From a virus: 35,610 bases of DNA. The translations under genes were made by a program, and so were the position numbers. The notes below the pieces were generated by a model. It had not been told where the DNA came from. It did not search any database and saw only the letters and a list, made by a program, of their open reading frames with translations. The DNA lies in the IMG/VR virus record IMGVR_UViG_3300034103_001682, positions 1 to 35,610 of that record, one strand, 5' to 3'. Shown piece by piece: positions 23,498 through 30,418 of this stretch. Numbering within the stretch: the first letter of the stretch is position 1; each line of letters opens with the position of its first letter.

Positions 23498-24257
23498 TGG
23501 TGCTCTCCGGTGGGAGGTTTTCCCACATGCTGTCTTTGAGGAAGTTGTCGATGCGGTTCACCTTGCCCTCGCGCCACTGGTCGGAGGCTTTCCACACCTC
23601 CAGGCCGGTGAGGATCGCTTCGGTCTTGGGTTCCAGCACCATGGCTCGCCACAGGTCTTCAGCTGCGTACCGGGCGTTCTTGCGGTGCGACGGGTAGGCG
23701 TTCATGAACCGGAAGAAGCCGGGGGTTTCCGGGGGGCACGGGGCGGGCGTGTCGGACTCGAACGGCTCCGCGTTCGGTTTTGTCGCCTCAGAAGAAGAAG
23801 ACAGAGAAGACAGAGAGGATGAAGAAGAAGAGATAGATGGAGTGGGTTCTCCATGGGTTTGCCATGGGTTAGCCATGGGTAGCCCATGGGTTACCGATGG
23901 GTTACCCATGGGTTTTTCTTCTCGGGATTTCTGCGGACGCCCACCCTTCTTTCCGTTGGTCCAGTTCGCCACGAGGCTCGCGTTGTAGATCTCCCACTCG
24001 CAGACGGTGACGGTGCCAGCCTGGTCGCGGCGGATGAATCCTGCGGTCGTCAGGGCGGCGTCCAGCTTGTCGGCAGCGCCATCGAAGCGGCACAGAGCCT
24101 TGAGCGCAGACGGCGGGAGGCTGTCGAAGACCCACTGCCGGCGCATCTGGCAGTGCCCCCAGATGCGGATGACGTAGAGAGGTGCCTGCGGGTCGCCCAG
24201 CAGGTCGGCCAGCATCAGCGTCTTCCAGTGGTCGAGGAAATCAGGATCGACGATCAT
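23379..24257 (-). CDS. replication initiator-like protein containing the iteron array
   Basis: A 292-aa protein starting MIVDPDFLDHWKTLMLADLLG, with AAGGA seven bases upstream. The N-terminal 115 residues look like the winged-helix start of phage replication proteins (PLYVIRIWGHCQMRR, ALKALCRF, LDAALTTAGFIRRD, VTVCEWEIYN). A linker (residues 115-160), encoded by iterons and ending in a polyserine run, separates it from a C-terminal domain (FFRFMNAYPSHRKNARYAAEDLWRA ... VNRIDNFLKDSMWENLP) like that of DnaD/lambda O-type primosome proteins. It probably binds its own iterons and recruits the loader next door. Confidence 0.7.
   Translation of the reverse strand: MIVDPDFLDHWKTLMLADLLGDPQAPLYVIRIWGHCQMRRQWVFDSLPPSALKALCRFDGAADKLDAALTTAGFIRRDQAGTVTVCEWEIYNASLVANWTNGKKGGRPQKSREEKPMGNPSVTHGLPMANPWQTHGEPTPSISSSSSSLSSLSSSSEATKPNAEPFESDTPAPCPPETPGFFRFMNAYPSHRKNARYAAEDLWRAMVLEPKTEAILTGLEVWKASDQWREGKVNRIDNFLKDSMWENLPPESTNGPDHRNQSHRRPTSEDARRAADRASRVGGDARPAVKVY
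23791..23840. other. purine tract beside the iterons
   Basis: On the plus strand 45 of 50 bases are purines and G+C is 21 of 50, far below the surrounding DNA. It encodes the polyserine linker of the initiator protein. In lambda an A/T-rich, strand-biased tract beside the O iterons is the site of first melting; this tract has the same place relative to the iterons. Confidence 0.6.
23851..23914. repeat. six 11-bp iterons, likely replication origin
   Basis: The nonamer CCATGGGTT, with one or two variants, starts at 23851, 23862, 23873, 23884, 23895 and 23906, exactly every 11 bases. Each core is the CCATGG palindrome except the fifth, which has CGATGG. Phasing near one helical turn puts all sites on one DNA face, as for initiator iterons. 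The array lies inside the putative initiator gene next to a purine tract, as in lambda ori within O. Confidence 0.85.
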
Positions 24258-24280
24258 CTTTGCTTCCTTGCTACCCAGGC

Positions 24281-24793
24281 CTAGAACGCATCCGTGTGTT
24301 CAGAGATCGCCACGAAGCACCGCGGCCCCTCGGCGCCCGCGTAGTGCTTCTCCGTCCGCTGCGACACCACCTGCGAGTCGTCGTGCCACGCGATGCCCTT
24401 GAGCGCGTCTTCTACGGCCCGGAGCATCTTCGTGCAGTCGGGCTTGGTCAGGGGTCGAGCTGGCGCCGAGTCCTTGACGGGCTTGGATCTGTCGCCGGCC
24501 TTGTGGTGCCCAGCCGGACGCGGCATGTAGAACGTGACGCAGAGCTGCACGGGACCGGCAAGGGGGCAGACGCCAGCCTGCCGCGCGAACAACTGGACCG
24601 ACGCTCGCCAGTCCTTGCCCTTCTTGGCGTCGTCGATGAGCACCGGCCTGCCCGCGTGGTGCCCGACGTACTTCTTGCTGCCAGCGGTGCCGGGGACGCC
24701 GGGCACGGTGAAGCTGAAGATCGCGGGCGACGGCTCGGCGACGATGCCAGCCTGGGCGTCGGCGATTTCCTTGTGGGGGAAGTTGCGATTCAA
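24281..24793 (-). CDS. rusA: RusA-family Holliday junction resolvase
   Basis: A 170-aa endonuclease that cuts four-way junctions during phage replication and recombination. The family pattern is clear: FTVPGVPGTAGSKK at the start, then VQLCVTFYMPRPAGHHK, KPDCTKMLRAVEDALKG and AWHDDSQVV. The acidic residues of KPD, VED and HDD correspond to the metal-binding aspartates. The start is TTG 24793, which overlaps the TGA of the upstream membrane gene (TTGA). Longer readings extend through that gene and look non-coding. It lies 23 bases before the initiator gene. Confidence 0.88.
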   Translation of the reverse strand: MNRNFPHKEIADAQAGIVAEPSPAIFSFTVPGVPGTAGSKKYVGHHAGRPVLIDDAKKGKDWRASVQLFARQAGVCPLAGPVQLCVTFYMPRPAGHHKAGDRSKPVKDSAPARPLTKPDCTKMLRAVEDALKGIAWHDDSQVVSQRTEKHYAGAEGPRCFVAISEHTDAF

Positions 24794-25056
24794 GCGACGG
24801 CCTTTCTCTGCGAGTGCGAATGAACGACGACAGTTGCGAGCGTGGCCGGAACCGCATACGCGACGATCAGCAGCGGCCAGGGCTCGCGTGCCATGACTGC
24901 GGAGGCTCCGGCCCCGACGAACGCGATGCGGGTGACGGTGACGAGGAACGCCGCGGCGGTGGATGCGGCAACGGACGCGCCGACGGCGGTTCTCATGCGC
25001 CAGTGCCATGCTGCGGCTTCGACGATGCCGAGAGCGGCGAGGAGGATGAGTGTCAC
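24790..25056 (-). CDS. small multi-spanning membrane protein
   Basis: An 88-aa protein from GTG 25056, overlapping the upstream TGA (GTGA). Three hydrophobic segments are visible: about residues 2-20 (TLILLAALGIVEAAAW), 25-53 (VGASVAASTAAAFLVTVTRIAFVGAGA) and 61-82 (PWPLLIVAYAVPATLATVVVH). A basic tail follows. No family is recognised. It could be an early membrane protein such as a superinfection-exclusion factor, or a holin. Its place between a zinc/coiled-coil protein and RusA does not decide. Confidence 0.65.
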   Translation of the reverse strand: MTLILLAALGIVEAAAWHWRMRTAVGASVAASTAAAFLVTVTRIAFVGAGASAVMAREPWPLLIVAYAVPATLATVVVHSHSQRKAVA

Positions 25057-25478
25057 TTCTTCCCCCCCGCCGCGTCTTCGGCGGCTTGATTGGTGGTCAG
25101 GGCTTCGCGTGCGAAGTCGGTGATGCTGCCGAGCAGATCGCTGGCGCTTGCTTCTGGACCGCCAAACGGCCCGTAGGCGATGCGGTCCAGCACCTTCCGT
25201 AGCCGCTCGTTCACCGCCGCGAACTTCGCACGCTCGGCCAGAACAGCAGCCTTCGCACCGGCCAGCAACGCCTCCAACTCCCGTACCTTCGCATATGCGG
25301 TCACGGCTGCGGAGTTCGCGGTGTCGGTGTTCGCACGCTCGGCGCGGAGGGCGGCGGCGATGTCCTCCCACGCGACAAGGAATCGCGGGCAATCGCTCAT
25401 GTGACGGCGGTTGTTCTCGCCGTAACCACCGCAGGTGCAGGGGATCAACTTCTGTGCAATGCTCTCAACGCTTTCCAT
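25053..25478 (-). CDS. small protein with N-terminal Cys motif and coiled coil
   Basis: A 141-aa protein starting MESVESIAQKLIPCTCGGYG. ATG 25478 has AAAGGAG five bases upstream; longer readings are rejected because they lie in the upstream gene. The CTCGG...HMSDC segment (residues 17-37) looks like a small zinc site. Residues 45-110 are a helical, Ala/Glu/Arg-rich coiled coil. It overlaps the upstream gene by 14 bp. The function is unknown. Confidence 0.65.
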   Translation of the reverse strand: MESVESIAQKLIPCTCGGYGENNRRHMSDCPRFLVAWEDIAAALRAERANTDTANSAAVTAYAKVRELEALLAGAKAAVLAERAKFAAVNERLRKVLDRIAYGPFGGPEASASDLLGSITDFAREALTTNQAAEDAAGGKK

Positions 25479-25839
25479 CGCTGCTCCTTTCGGCCTTCCG
25501 CTTCCGCCGCTTCTCGGCCTGGTGCTCGTGCAGTTCCTTCGCCGCATCCACCATCGCCGCAAGTGCCTTCTTCGCCTCGTCGTCCAAGTACCGCGTGTCG
25601 TCGTCGTTCAACTCCAAAGACGACAGGGCGTGCGCGAGTTCGAGAGCGACGTACAAGTCGGTGCCGCCGTGGAACCTGTCCAGCGCCCAGCGGATGCACC
25701 AGCCGGGCGTTGCGATCTGGTCGCCGGCCTCGTCGTCGGAGTCCTCGTACTCGACGACCACGCGAGCGTCGCCGGGGGTGGTGTGTTCGATGCGAACCAG
25801 CGTGTGCTGGCCGTTGCCGGGGGTGTGTTGAACGCTCAT
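25465..25839 (-). CDS. acidic hypothetical protein
   Basis: A 124-aa protein starting MSVQHTPGNGQHTLVRIEHTTPGD. ATG 25839 has AAAGGAG six bases upstream and overlaps the TGA of the PP-loop gene (ATGA). The middle is acidic (VVVEYEDSDDEAGD, ELNDDDTRYLDDE) and the end is strongly basic (AEKRRKRKAERSSDGKR). The contrasting charges might suit a DNA mimic or a protein-protein adapter, but no family is recognised. Confidence 0.6.
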   Translation of the reverse strand: MSVQHTPGNGQHTLVRIEHTTPGDARVVVEYEDSDDEAGDQIATPGWCIRWALDRFHGGTDLYVALELAHALSSLELNDDDTRYLDDEAKKALAAMVDAAKELHEHQAEKRRKRKAERSSDGKR

Positions 25840-26597
25840 CCTCCGCTCCTTTCGTGAGCCGTCACCTCGGCGTCGCCGTCCCAACACGCGCACGGCAGGT
25901 CGTTCCCCGCATCTGCAAACAACGATCCGCCGTCGCGTATCTCTCGGGCGGGCTTGCGCCATTGCATACGCGGAGACCCATCCGGCTGCGGGCCGTGCTT
26001 GGCGTTGGCCGCGTCTTCCAACTTGATGATGCGGTCGAACTTGCAGGGCGAAGAGATGGTCAACTGGACCACCTCTTTCACACGGGCGAACGGGCAATGC
26101 CAACACCCGGACTTCACCGGCACTGGCAACCCGGCTTTAGTGATAGCGGCAACGCACTCGTCGTGGCCCCAGCCCATTTCAATCAGTGGGAACCTCAGCA
26201 CGCGACCGTCGCTCGGCTGCTTTGCCCTGTGCTGCTCGTCCGCGTGAATACCGATCAACTGGACATCGCCAGGCTTGCCATGCGCCGCAACATGCCGCGT
26301 GATGGGCTTGATCTTGGCTTCGACGGAGCAGGTCCGCAGTATCCGGTTGCCAGTAACGGACAACCGCTCCCAACGCTCCAGCACGCCTTCGTCAGCGCAG
26401 ACGACTTCAAGCACGCGCCCACGGCGGCGCAGCAAAGGCGTGACGTACTGGTCGATGTAGGCGTACGTCTCGTCCTTCTCGTCGCGTGTGTCGGCAAAGA
26501 CAACGCGCCACGGATCGGCCTTGATCGTGCCGTCAAGCAACGCCAGCAGCACCGCCGTTGAGTTGACGCCCGCGCCATATGAAAGCCAGTGCGTCAC
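25836..26597 (-). CDS. PP-loop ATP pyrophosphatase, PAPS reductase-like
   Basis: A 253-aa protein from GTG 26597 (overlaps TGA of the upstream gene, GTGA). The N-terminal SYGAGVNSTA (residues 6-15) is the SGGxxST PP-loop of ATP pyrophosphatases, followed by VVFADTRDEKDETYAYID as in PAPS reductase/DndC-type proteins. Later motifs include RTCSVEAKIKPITRHV, IGIHADEQHRA, FPLIEMGWGHDEC and SGCWHCPFARV, a Cys pair often seen in these phage enzymes. It should adenylate a substrate in a sulfur, nucleotide or tRNA/DNA-modification reaction; the substrate is not evident. Its role in the phage is unknown. Confidence 0.75.
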   Translation of the reverse strand: MTHWLSYGAGVNSTAVLLALLDGTIKADPWRVVFADTRDEKDETYAYIDQYVTPLLRRRGRVLEVVCADEGVLERWERLSVTGNRILRTCSVEAKIKPITRHVAAHGKPGDVQLIGIHADEQHRAKQPSDGRVLRFPLIEMGWGHDECVAAITKAGLPVPVKSGCWHCPFARVKEVVQLTISSPCKFDRIIKLEDAANAKHGPQPDGSPRMQWRKPAREIRDGGSLFADAGNDLPCACWDGDAEVTAHERSGG

Positions 26598-26968
26598 TTT
26601 GCACCCCCCACCCGCTCGCGCCCCGCATCCGTGATCTGATAAACGTCTCCCTCGCGCCCACTCCGCAACTTCCGCGTGCCGATGACCTGCACCTGCCCGA
26701 GCCGCACCAGGGCGTTCACGCGCGGGCACACGGTCTGCGTCAACAGCCCCGTCGTGTCCTCAATGTCTTCTCGTGTGGCACCGTTCGCCCACCTGGGCGC
26801 GGCGAGCATCTTGAGGATCATCGACTCGCCCGTGGGCTTGCCGTTGTTGCGGTCGATCGCTCGTGCGGCTGCCTTGCTTGTCGCGGTGCCGTTGTGCGGG
26901 GCGTACTCGACTCGGCCCGAGAACGTCGTCCGTGCGGCGAAGAGGGTGGGCTGTGCGTTCGCGTCCAT
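26594..26968 (-). CDS. winged-helix-like DNA-binding protein
   Basis: A 124-aa protein starting MDANAQPTLFAARTTFSGRVEYAP. Residues 45-120 look like a winged helix: ILKMLAAPRWANGATREDIEDTTGLLTQTVCPRVNALVRLGQV, then two strands QVIGTRKLRSGREGDVYQIT and a final short helix. This layout is typical of phage early regulators that sense replication state. ATG 26968 has AGGAG six bases upstream, just after a strong hairpin. It precedes the PP-loop gene with a GTGA overlap. Confidence 0.7.
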   Translation of the reverse strand: MDANAQPTLFAARTTFSGRVEYAPHNGTATSKAAARAIDRNNGKPTGESMILKMLAAPRWANGATREDIEDTTGLLTQTVCPRVNALVRLGQVQVIGTRKLRSGREGDVYQITDAGRERVGGAK

Positions 26969-27269
26969 GCTGTGCTCCTAATCCCCTGCCGTCGCTTTCG
27001 CTACAGCAGGATGTCGCGTGGCGAGATTCACGCTCTGCCGGTCAACGCGACCGGCTTGAAACCCCCGCGACACAACAAGCGGCGCGGGAGCGATGTGATA
27101 CCGGGCGGAGGTGTGAGAACCGACCGGACTGCGGCGCGTCACCGTCAAGCGACGCACAACGCGAGGAGAACCAGAAGCCGTCGCCGCCGATTCCGCCAGC
27201 GGCGACAGCACGAGGAGAGAGGCAAGCCGACGCGGGGGAGGTGTCCGCCCGCGCCAGCCGTGGTGAGAG
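26969..27269 (-). ncRNA. 301-bp gap with four hairpins, candidate structured RNA
   Basis: On the minus strand, between the RecT stop and the winged-helix gene, the RNA can form four stems in a row: CCCGCG/CGCGGG (27088-27064), GCCGGTC/GACCGGC with a 5-nt loop (27055-27037), GCGTG/CACGC (27033-27016), and an 11-pair stem with a GAAA tetraloop (27010-26985, one A-G mismatch and one wobble). The last lies about 10 bases before the AGGAG of the next gene. A 124-codon open frame here is Arg/Ser-rich and unconvincing. Riboregulator, cis-leader or small RNA are all possible. Confidence 0.45.
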
Positions 27270-28139
27270 CTACCAGGGGATGTCGTCTTCCGTGATCGGG
27301 CCGTCGGGCTTGACCTTGCCTGCCACCAACGGCGTCTCGGCCTGCGGCTCATTGCCGTGGTCGATGTCCGTCTGATCCGCGGGCGTCTCGGGTGCTTCGG
27401 CGCCGGCGTCGCGGCCAGCGAGCTTGTCGGCCAGGCTCGGGCGCTTCGGCTGTTCGGCGTGCGTGTCGATTCGATCGCCGTCGTACTCCATCGCCTTCTT
27501 CAACTGCGGCGACAGGGGCAACTGCTGGCACGCGCGGCGAATCACGGTCTTCGTCGCCATCCGCGAGTAATCCGTCTGCCACGGTCCCGAGTTGCCGGAG
27601 CGACTGCGGCGACGGATCGCCTCGACCTCGTTCTTATCCATGACCTCGACCTTGCGGGCACCGTCGGCCATGTCGATGATGCAGTAGACGCCGACCAGCT
27701 CGCCGCGCTTGCCGAGTGGGGCGGGCTCGTGGTTCACCGACGGGCTTGTGCCGCCGGTCCACGAGAACGTGTCGCCATCGCGGACCTCGCGGGCGTCGAT
27801 CATCTTGACGCGGCCCGAGCGGTAGGCCAGCTCGATCAGGCCCTTGTAGCCGATGATGAGCGTCGCCTTGTTGCCGTAGGGGATCAGGTACGCCTGCCCG
27901 AGCGTCTTGGACAGATCCAGACCCAGCTCGCAGACGCGGGCCACAGAGAGCACCAGCGACGACCGATCGCAGTTGCCGAGCTGGGGCGTCTCGATCGCCG
28001 CAATCGCGGCCTGCTTGATGAGCCGGTCCACGTCCACGCCGGACGTCGCCACCGCCGCAATCGAATCCCGCTTGCTCTGGAGCAGCGATTCCGTCGGACT
28101 CACGTTCGCCTTCACGATCGCACCGTTCTCAGTTGACAT
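27270..28139 (-). CDS. recT: RecT-family single-strand annealing protein
   Basis: A 289-aa recombinase that binds single strands left by the exonuclease and anneals them. RecT features include LLQSKRDSIAAVATSGVDVDRL, LSVARVCELGLDLSKTLGQAYLIPYG, ATLIIGYKGLIELAYRSGRV (about 95-115) and WQTDYSRMATKTVIRRACQQLPLSP near 195-220. ATG 28139 (MSTENGA) has GAGGG five bases upstream. The C-terminal tail is acidic and ends ITEDDIPW, like the DDIPF tip of bacterial SSB. It overlaps the exonuclease gene by 11 bp, forming a RecE/RecT-like pair. Confidence 0.9.
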   Translation of the reverse strand: MSTENGAIVKANVSPTESLLQSKRDSIAAVATSGVDVDRLIKQAAIAAIETPQLGNCDRSSLVLSVARVCELGLDLSKTLGQAYLIPYGNKATLIIGYKGLIELAYRSGRVKMIDAREVRDGDTFSWTGGTSPSVNHEPAPLGKRGELVGVYCIIDMADGARKVEVMDKNEVEAIRRRSRSGNSGPWQTDYSRMATKTVIRRACQQLPLSPQLKKAMEYDGDRIDTHAEQPKRPSLADKLAGRDAGAEAPETPADQTDIDHGNEPQAETPLVAGKVKPDGPITEDDIPW

Positions 28140-29004
28140 TCGTTCCCTCGCTTTCAATCTGCCGATAGGCCCACGCCGGGAGCACCAACGGAGTCTCCGC
28201 GTCGTAACCGGGCCACTTGTTGGACTTGACCGCCGCCGCGTACTGCGCCAGCTTCGTGCGAACCTCGCTCATGCCGACGGCGAGCGTGTCGTCGTCGATG
28301 GAGTAGACCGCGACCGCGTAGGGGTCTTCCGACTCGACCGCGACGATGTAGGCGTCGAAGGCTTTGCCGGGGAAGAGCACGCTGCACGCGCGGCGGTAGA
28401 AAGCCATCTGGAAGACGTACCCGAACTTCGCCGCGTCGCGCCCGAACGCATCGGGTGAGGCATCGCCGGTCGTCTTGAAGTCGGCGACGATGATGCGGTC
28501 GGGGCGTTCGATGAGGCAGTCGAATCGGCCCTTGCACACCGCCCCGAACTCGGGATCGGTCCAGACTGCCGACGCTTCGACCAGGGGCTTTGCGGATCGG
28601 AGCATCTGCACCGTCGCGTTCTCACGCGCCGCCGTCGCCATCGCTTGCACGTCCGCCAGCTCCAGACGGCTGATGTGGGTCTTGCCGGGGTTCGCGGCCT
28701 CGAAGACCTCCCACGTGTTCGTGCCGCGGCCCCACGACTCGCCGGTCTTCTCGTTGACCGGGCAGACGGCAACGCGCTCGCGGAACTCGCCGGGCTCGAG
28801 CAGCAGCGTGTGGAACGCCGTGCCCTTGCTCTGCGCCGGGCCGGGAGCATCCGGCACATTGTCGAGCCGACGCCGCAGGTGCAGCATCGTCCGAGCGGCT
28901 TTCAGGTCCGTCTGCGAGAGAGCGGACCAGAGGATGTAATCGGAAAAGGGCACGCCCGGATGCAGGCCAGTCGCGGGCGGCAGGATTCGCGTTCGTGGTT
29001 CCAT
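28129..29004 (-). CDS. PD-(D/E)XK exonuclease, RecB/RecE-like
   Basis: A 291-aa nuclease expected to chew 5' ends and feed the RecT annealase. Motifs: ALSQTDLKAA near 28-37, GTAFHTLLLEP with His65, FDCLIERPDRIIVADFKTT with Asp162, Asp175 and Lys177, and QMAFY with Gln199 and Tyr203 (QxxxY of the RecB-type subfamily). ATG 29004 has GGAGG eight bases upstream and overlaps the TAA of a 38-codon gene (TAATG). The family includes phage RecE C-terminal and DUF3799-type exonucleases. Confidence 0.88.
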   Translation of the reverse strand: MEPRTRILPPATGLHPGVPFSDYILWSALSQTDLKAARTMLHLRRRLDNVPDAPGPAQSKGTAFHTLLLEPGEFRERVAVCPVNEKTGESWGRGTNTWEVFEAANPGKTHISRLELADVQAMATAARENATVQMLRSAKPLVEASAVWTDPEFGAVCKGRFDCLIERPDRIIVADFKTTGDASPDAFGRDAAKFGYVFQMAFYRRACSVLFPGKAFDAYIVAVESEDPYAVAVYSIDDDTLAVGMSEVRTKLAQYAAAVKSNKWPGYDAETPLVLPAWAYRQIESEGTNVN

Positions 29005-29120
29005 TACCGTCCCCTCCCAATGTGAAACGCCCGAGGATGAAGACACGCGACCAACAGGCCCACGGCGAGCAGCATCGCGGAGACGCTGCCGACGATGAGC
29101 GAGACGGCGTACCAGTTCAC
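29004..29120 (-). CDS. 38-aa single-pass membrane protein
   Basis: A short frame coupled at both ends. GTG 29120 overlaps the TGA of the 76-aa gene (GTGA), and its TAA overlaps the exonuclease ATG (TAATG). The protein has one clear membrane segment (residues 4-27: YAVSLIVGSVSAMLLAVGLL and onward) and a basic tail. Without it the operon would have an unusual 112-bp gap. Topology is predicted from hydrophobicity only. Early phages often carry such small membrane proteins, with varied functions. Confidence 0.65.
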   Translation of the reverse strand: MNWYAVSLIVGSVSAMLLAVGLLVACLHPRAFHIGRGR

Positions 29121-29347
29121 TCAGTCACCGCCTTCCCACAGTCGAATCTCGCAACGAGTCGCTCGGTGTTTCGGATCATCCCGCCGTCGCCAAGCTCAGC
29201 GAAGAACTTCAGCCCGCTACCGCTCAGCCCGTGGATGACGGTCCACTCTTCGCGGCGCACTTTGGACCAGTGCTTTGCGTGCTCAATGGCCTCGGCCTCG
29301 TCGTCGAATGAGTTCAGCACGGCAGGATCTGGGAAGTTGGTGCTCAC
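29117..29347 (-). CDS. small hypothetical protein
   Basis: A 76-aa protein (MSTNFPDPAVLNSFDDEAEAIEHAKHW...), starting at GTG 29347, which overlaps the upstream TGA (GTGA). The N-terminal half is acidic and helical; the second half has strands (EWTVIHGLSGSGLKFFAELGD). No family is recognised. It sits between the zinc-ribbon protein and the small membrane protein. Confidence 0.6.
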   Translation of the reverse strand: MSTNFPDPAVLNSFDDEAEAIEHAKHWSKVRREEWTVIHGLSGSGLKFFAELGDGGMIRNTERLVARFDCGKAVTE

Positions 29348-30096
29348 GATGCCACCGCCTTCCGAGCGCCGACCTCTTTCTCAAGCTCCCAAGCGATCGC
29401 GTCAAGCTCAGACTCGACCAGCACGTCGCCCATCTCGTCGTCGTCGATCCGCTGCTGTTCACGATCAGCGAACGCCCGCACGAACTTCGCGAGCTGGGCC
29501 TCGTCGTTGTCCGCCATCTCGCCGATCAGGACGTGGCGAACGTGACGGATGGCGCGGGCGTAGATCACGACCTCCTCGCCGGAGTCGCTCATCGCCTTCG
29601 GATCAAGAGCGGTGACGGCCAGGGCGAGCACCGTCTCCAATGCCTCGCAGTCGAGGCCGACCTTGCTCAGCGTTTCCTTGACAGCGGCAGGCGCGAGCGT
29701 GCGGGCAGCCTGCGTCTCGTCGATTCGCTTCACCCAAGCGGCGTGCTCAGATTTACGCTGCTCGGCAGCATCGACGACCGGAGCAAACGCGACCTTGAGC
29801 GCGTTGCTCAGGTGCGACACCTTCGCCACTTCCGCAGCGTCGGCAGCAGCTTTGCACGCGCGGCAGATCGGGATCAGTGCCCCGCTCGACATGCGGCCCT
29901 GCGGGCCGACCTTGCCACACTCGCGGCAGAGGATCGACTCGGCGACGATCTCGGCAGCGGACGCGGCGGCGTTGTGGTTCTCAGCAGCGACCTGCACGCG
30001 GGGGCTGGCATTCGCCGTGCCGATCTCGCCGAGGATTCGGGTGATCGCACCGTCGATTGCGGCGTCTTGGGTAATGGGGATACTGTTCATCTGCAT
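29344..30096 (-). CDS. zinc-ribbon early protein
   Basis: A 250-aa protein. Cys57-x2-Cys60 and Cys78-x2-Cys81 (LCRECGKVG ... PICRACK) form a zinc-ribbon-like site. The rest is mostly helical and acidic, with a long helical region 85-245. ATG 30096 has GGAGG seven bases upstream. It is the third gene of the early operon, after a 104-bp gap. No enzyme motif is seen. A DNA-binding or adapter role would fit a zinc ribbon but is not shown. Confidence 0.65.
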   Translation of the reverse strand: MQMNSIPITQDAAIDGAITRILGEIGTANASPRVQVAAENHNAAASAAEIVAESILCRECGKVGPQGRMSSGALIPICRACKAAADAAEVAKVSHLSNALKVAFAPVVDAAEQRKSEHAAWVKRIDETQAARTLAPAAVKETLSKVGLDCEALETVLALAVTALDPKAMSDSGEEVVIYARAIRHVRHVLIGEMADNDEAQLAKFVRAFADREQQRIDDDEMGDVLVESELDAIAWELEKEVGARKAVAS

Positions 30097-30117
30097 CGGG
30101 TTACCTCCGGTGTTGAG

Positions 30118-30144
30118 CGGGTCGCGTGTACAAGACGCGGCCCG
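30118..30144. other. 10-bp stem hairpin in early operon
   Basis: Arms 30118-30127 and 30135-30144 pair over ten positions, with one T-G wobble and a 7-nt loop. It lies in the 104-bp gap (30097-30200) between the excisionase-like and zinc-ribbon genes. No T-run follows on the minus strand, so simple termination is doubtful; attenuation, RNA processing or an anti-termination site are possible. Confidence 0.45.
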
Positions 30145-30200
30145 TTCGCGTTTTGGAAACCAGCCCCACGCCTCTCGACGCAGGACCGGCGCGTGTGAGA

Positions 30201-30416
30201 TCAGGTGGCTTTCGCCGCGTCGCGCTGCTGGTTGGCTTGGTTGTTCAGGAACTCACGCAGGTCCGCGATGCGAAACACGCGGCGACCGAGGACATGAACG
30301 CTGCGCACGGAGCCGTCCTTGGCTCCGCGACGCAGAGAGGATTCCGACACGCCGAGGAACCGCGCGGCGTCGCGGTAATCCAGAGCCGCCGGAGCGACTT
30401 CGGTGACGCGGGGCAT
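30201..30416 (-). CDS. excisionase-like MerR-family HTH protein
   Basis: A 71-aa protein with a MerR/excisionase-type winged helix. LDYRDAARFLGVSESSLRRGAKDGSVRSVHVLGRRVFRIADLREFL spans residues 12-58, broken as helix-turn-helix, wing with Arg, and final helix. Small proteins like this act as Xis (bending attR for excision) or as regulators. ATG 30416 starts two bases after the stop of the preceding gene. Early-operon placement beside the immunity region fits Xis. The repeated GTCTAG sites at attP could be its or the integrase's targets. Confidence 0.65.
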   Translation of the reverse strand: MPRVTEVAPAALDYRDAARFLGVSESSLRRGAKDGSVRSVHVLGRRVFRIADLREFLNNQANQQRDAAKAT

Positions 30417-30418
30417 GC

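Noticed and set aside
23851-23914. CRISPR-like array
   Set aside because: The units are 9-11 bases with 2-base spacers, far too short; they are phased iterons within a coding gene.
26978-27352. 124-aa minus-strand frame in the 301-bp gap
   Set aside because: Arg/Ser/Pro-rich and overlaps the RecT C-terminus; the strong RNA hairpins explain the gap better. Its final segment was not recognised, so doubt remains.
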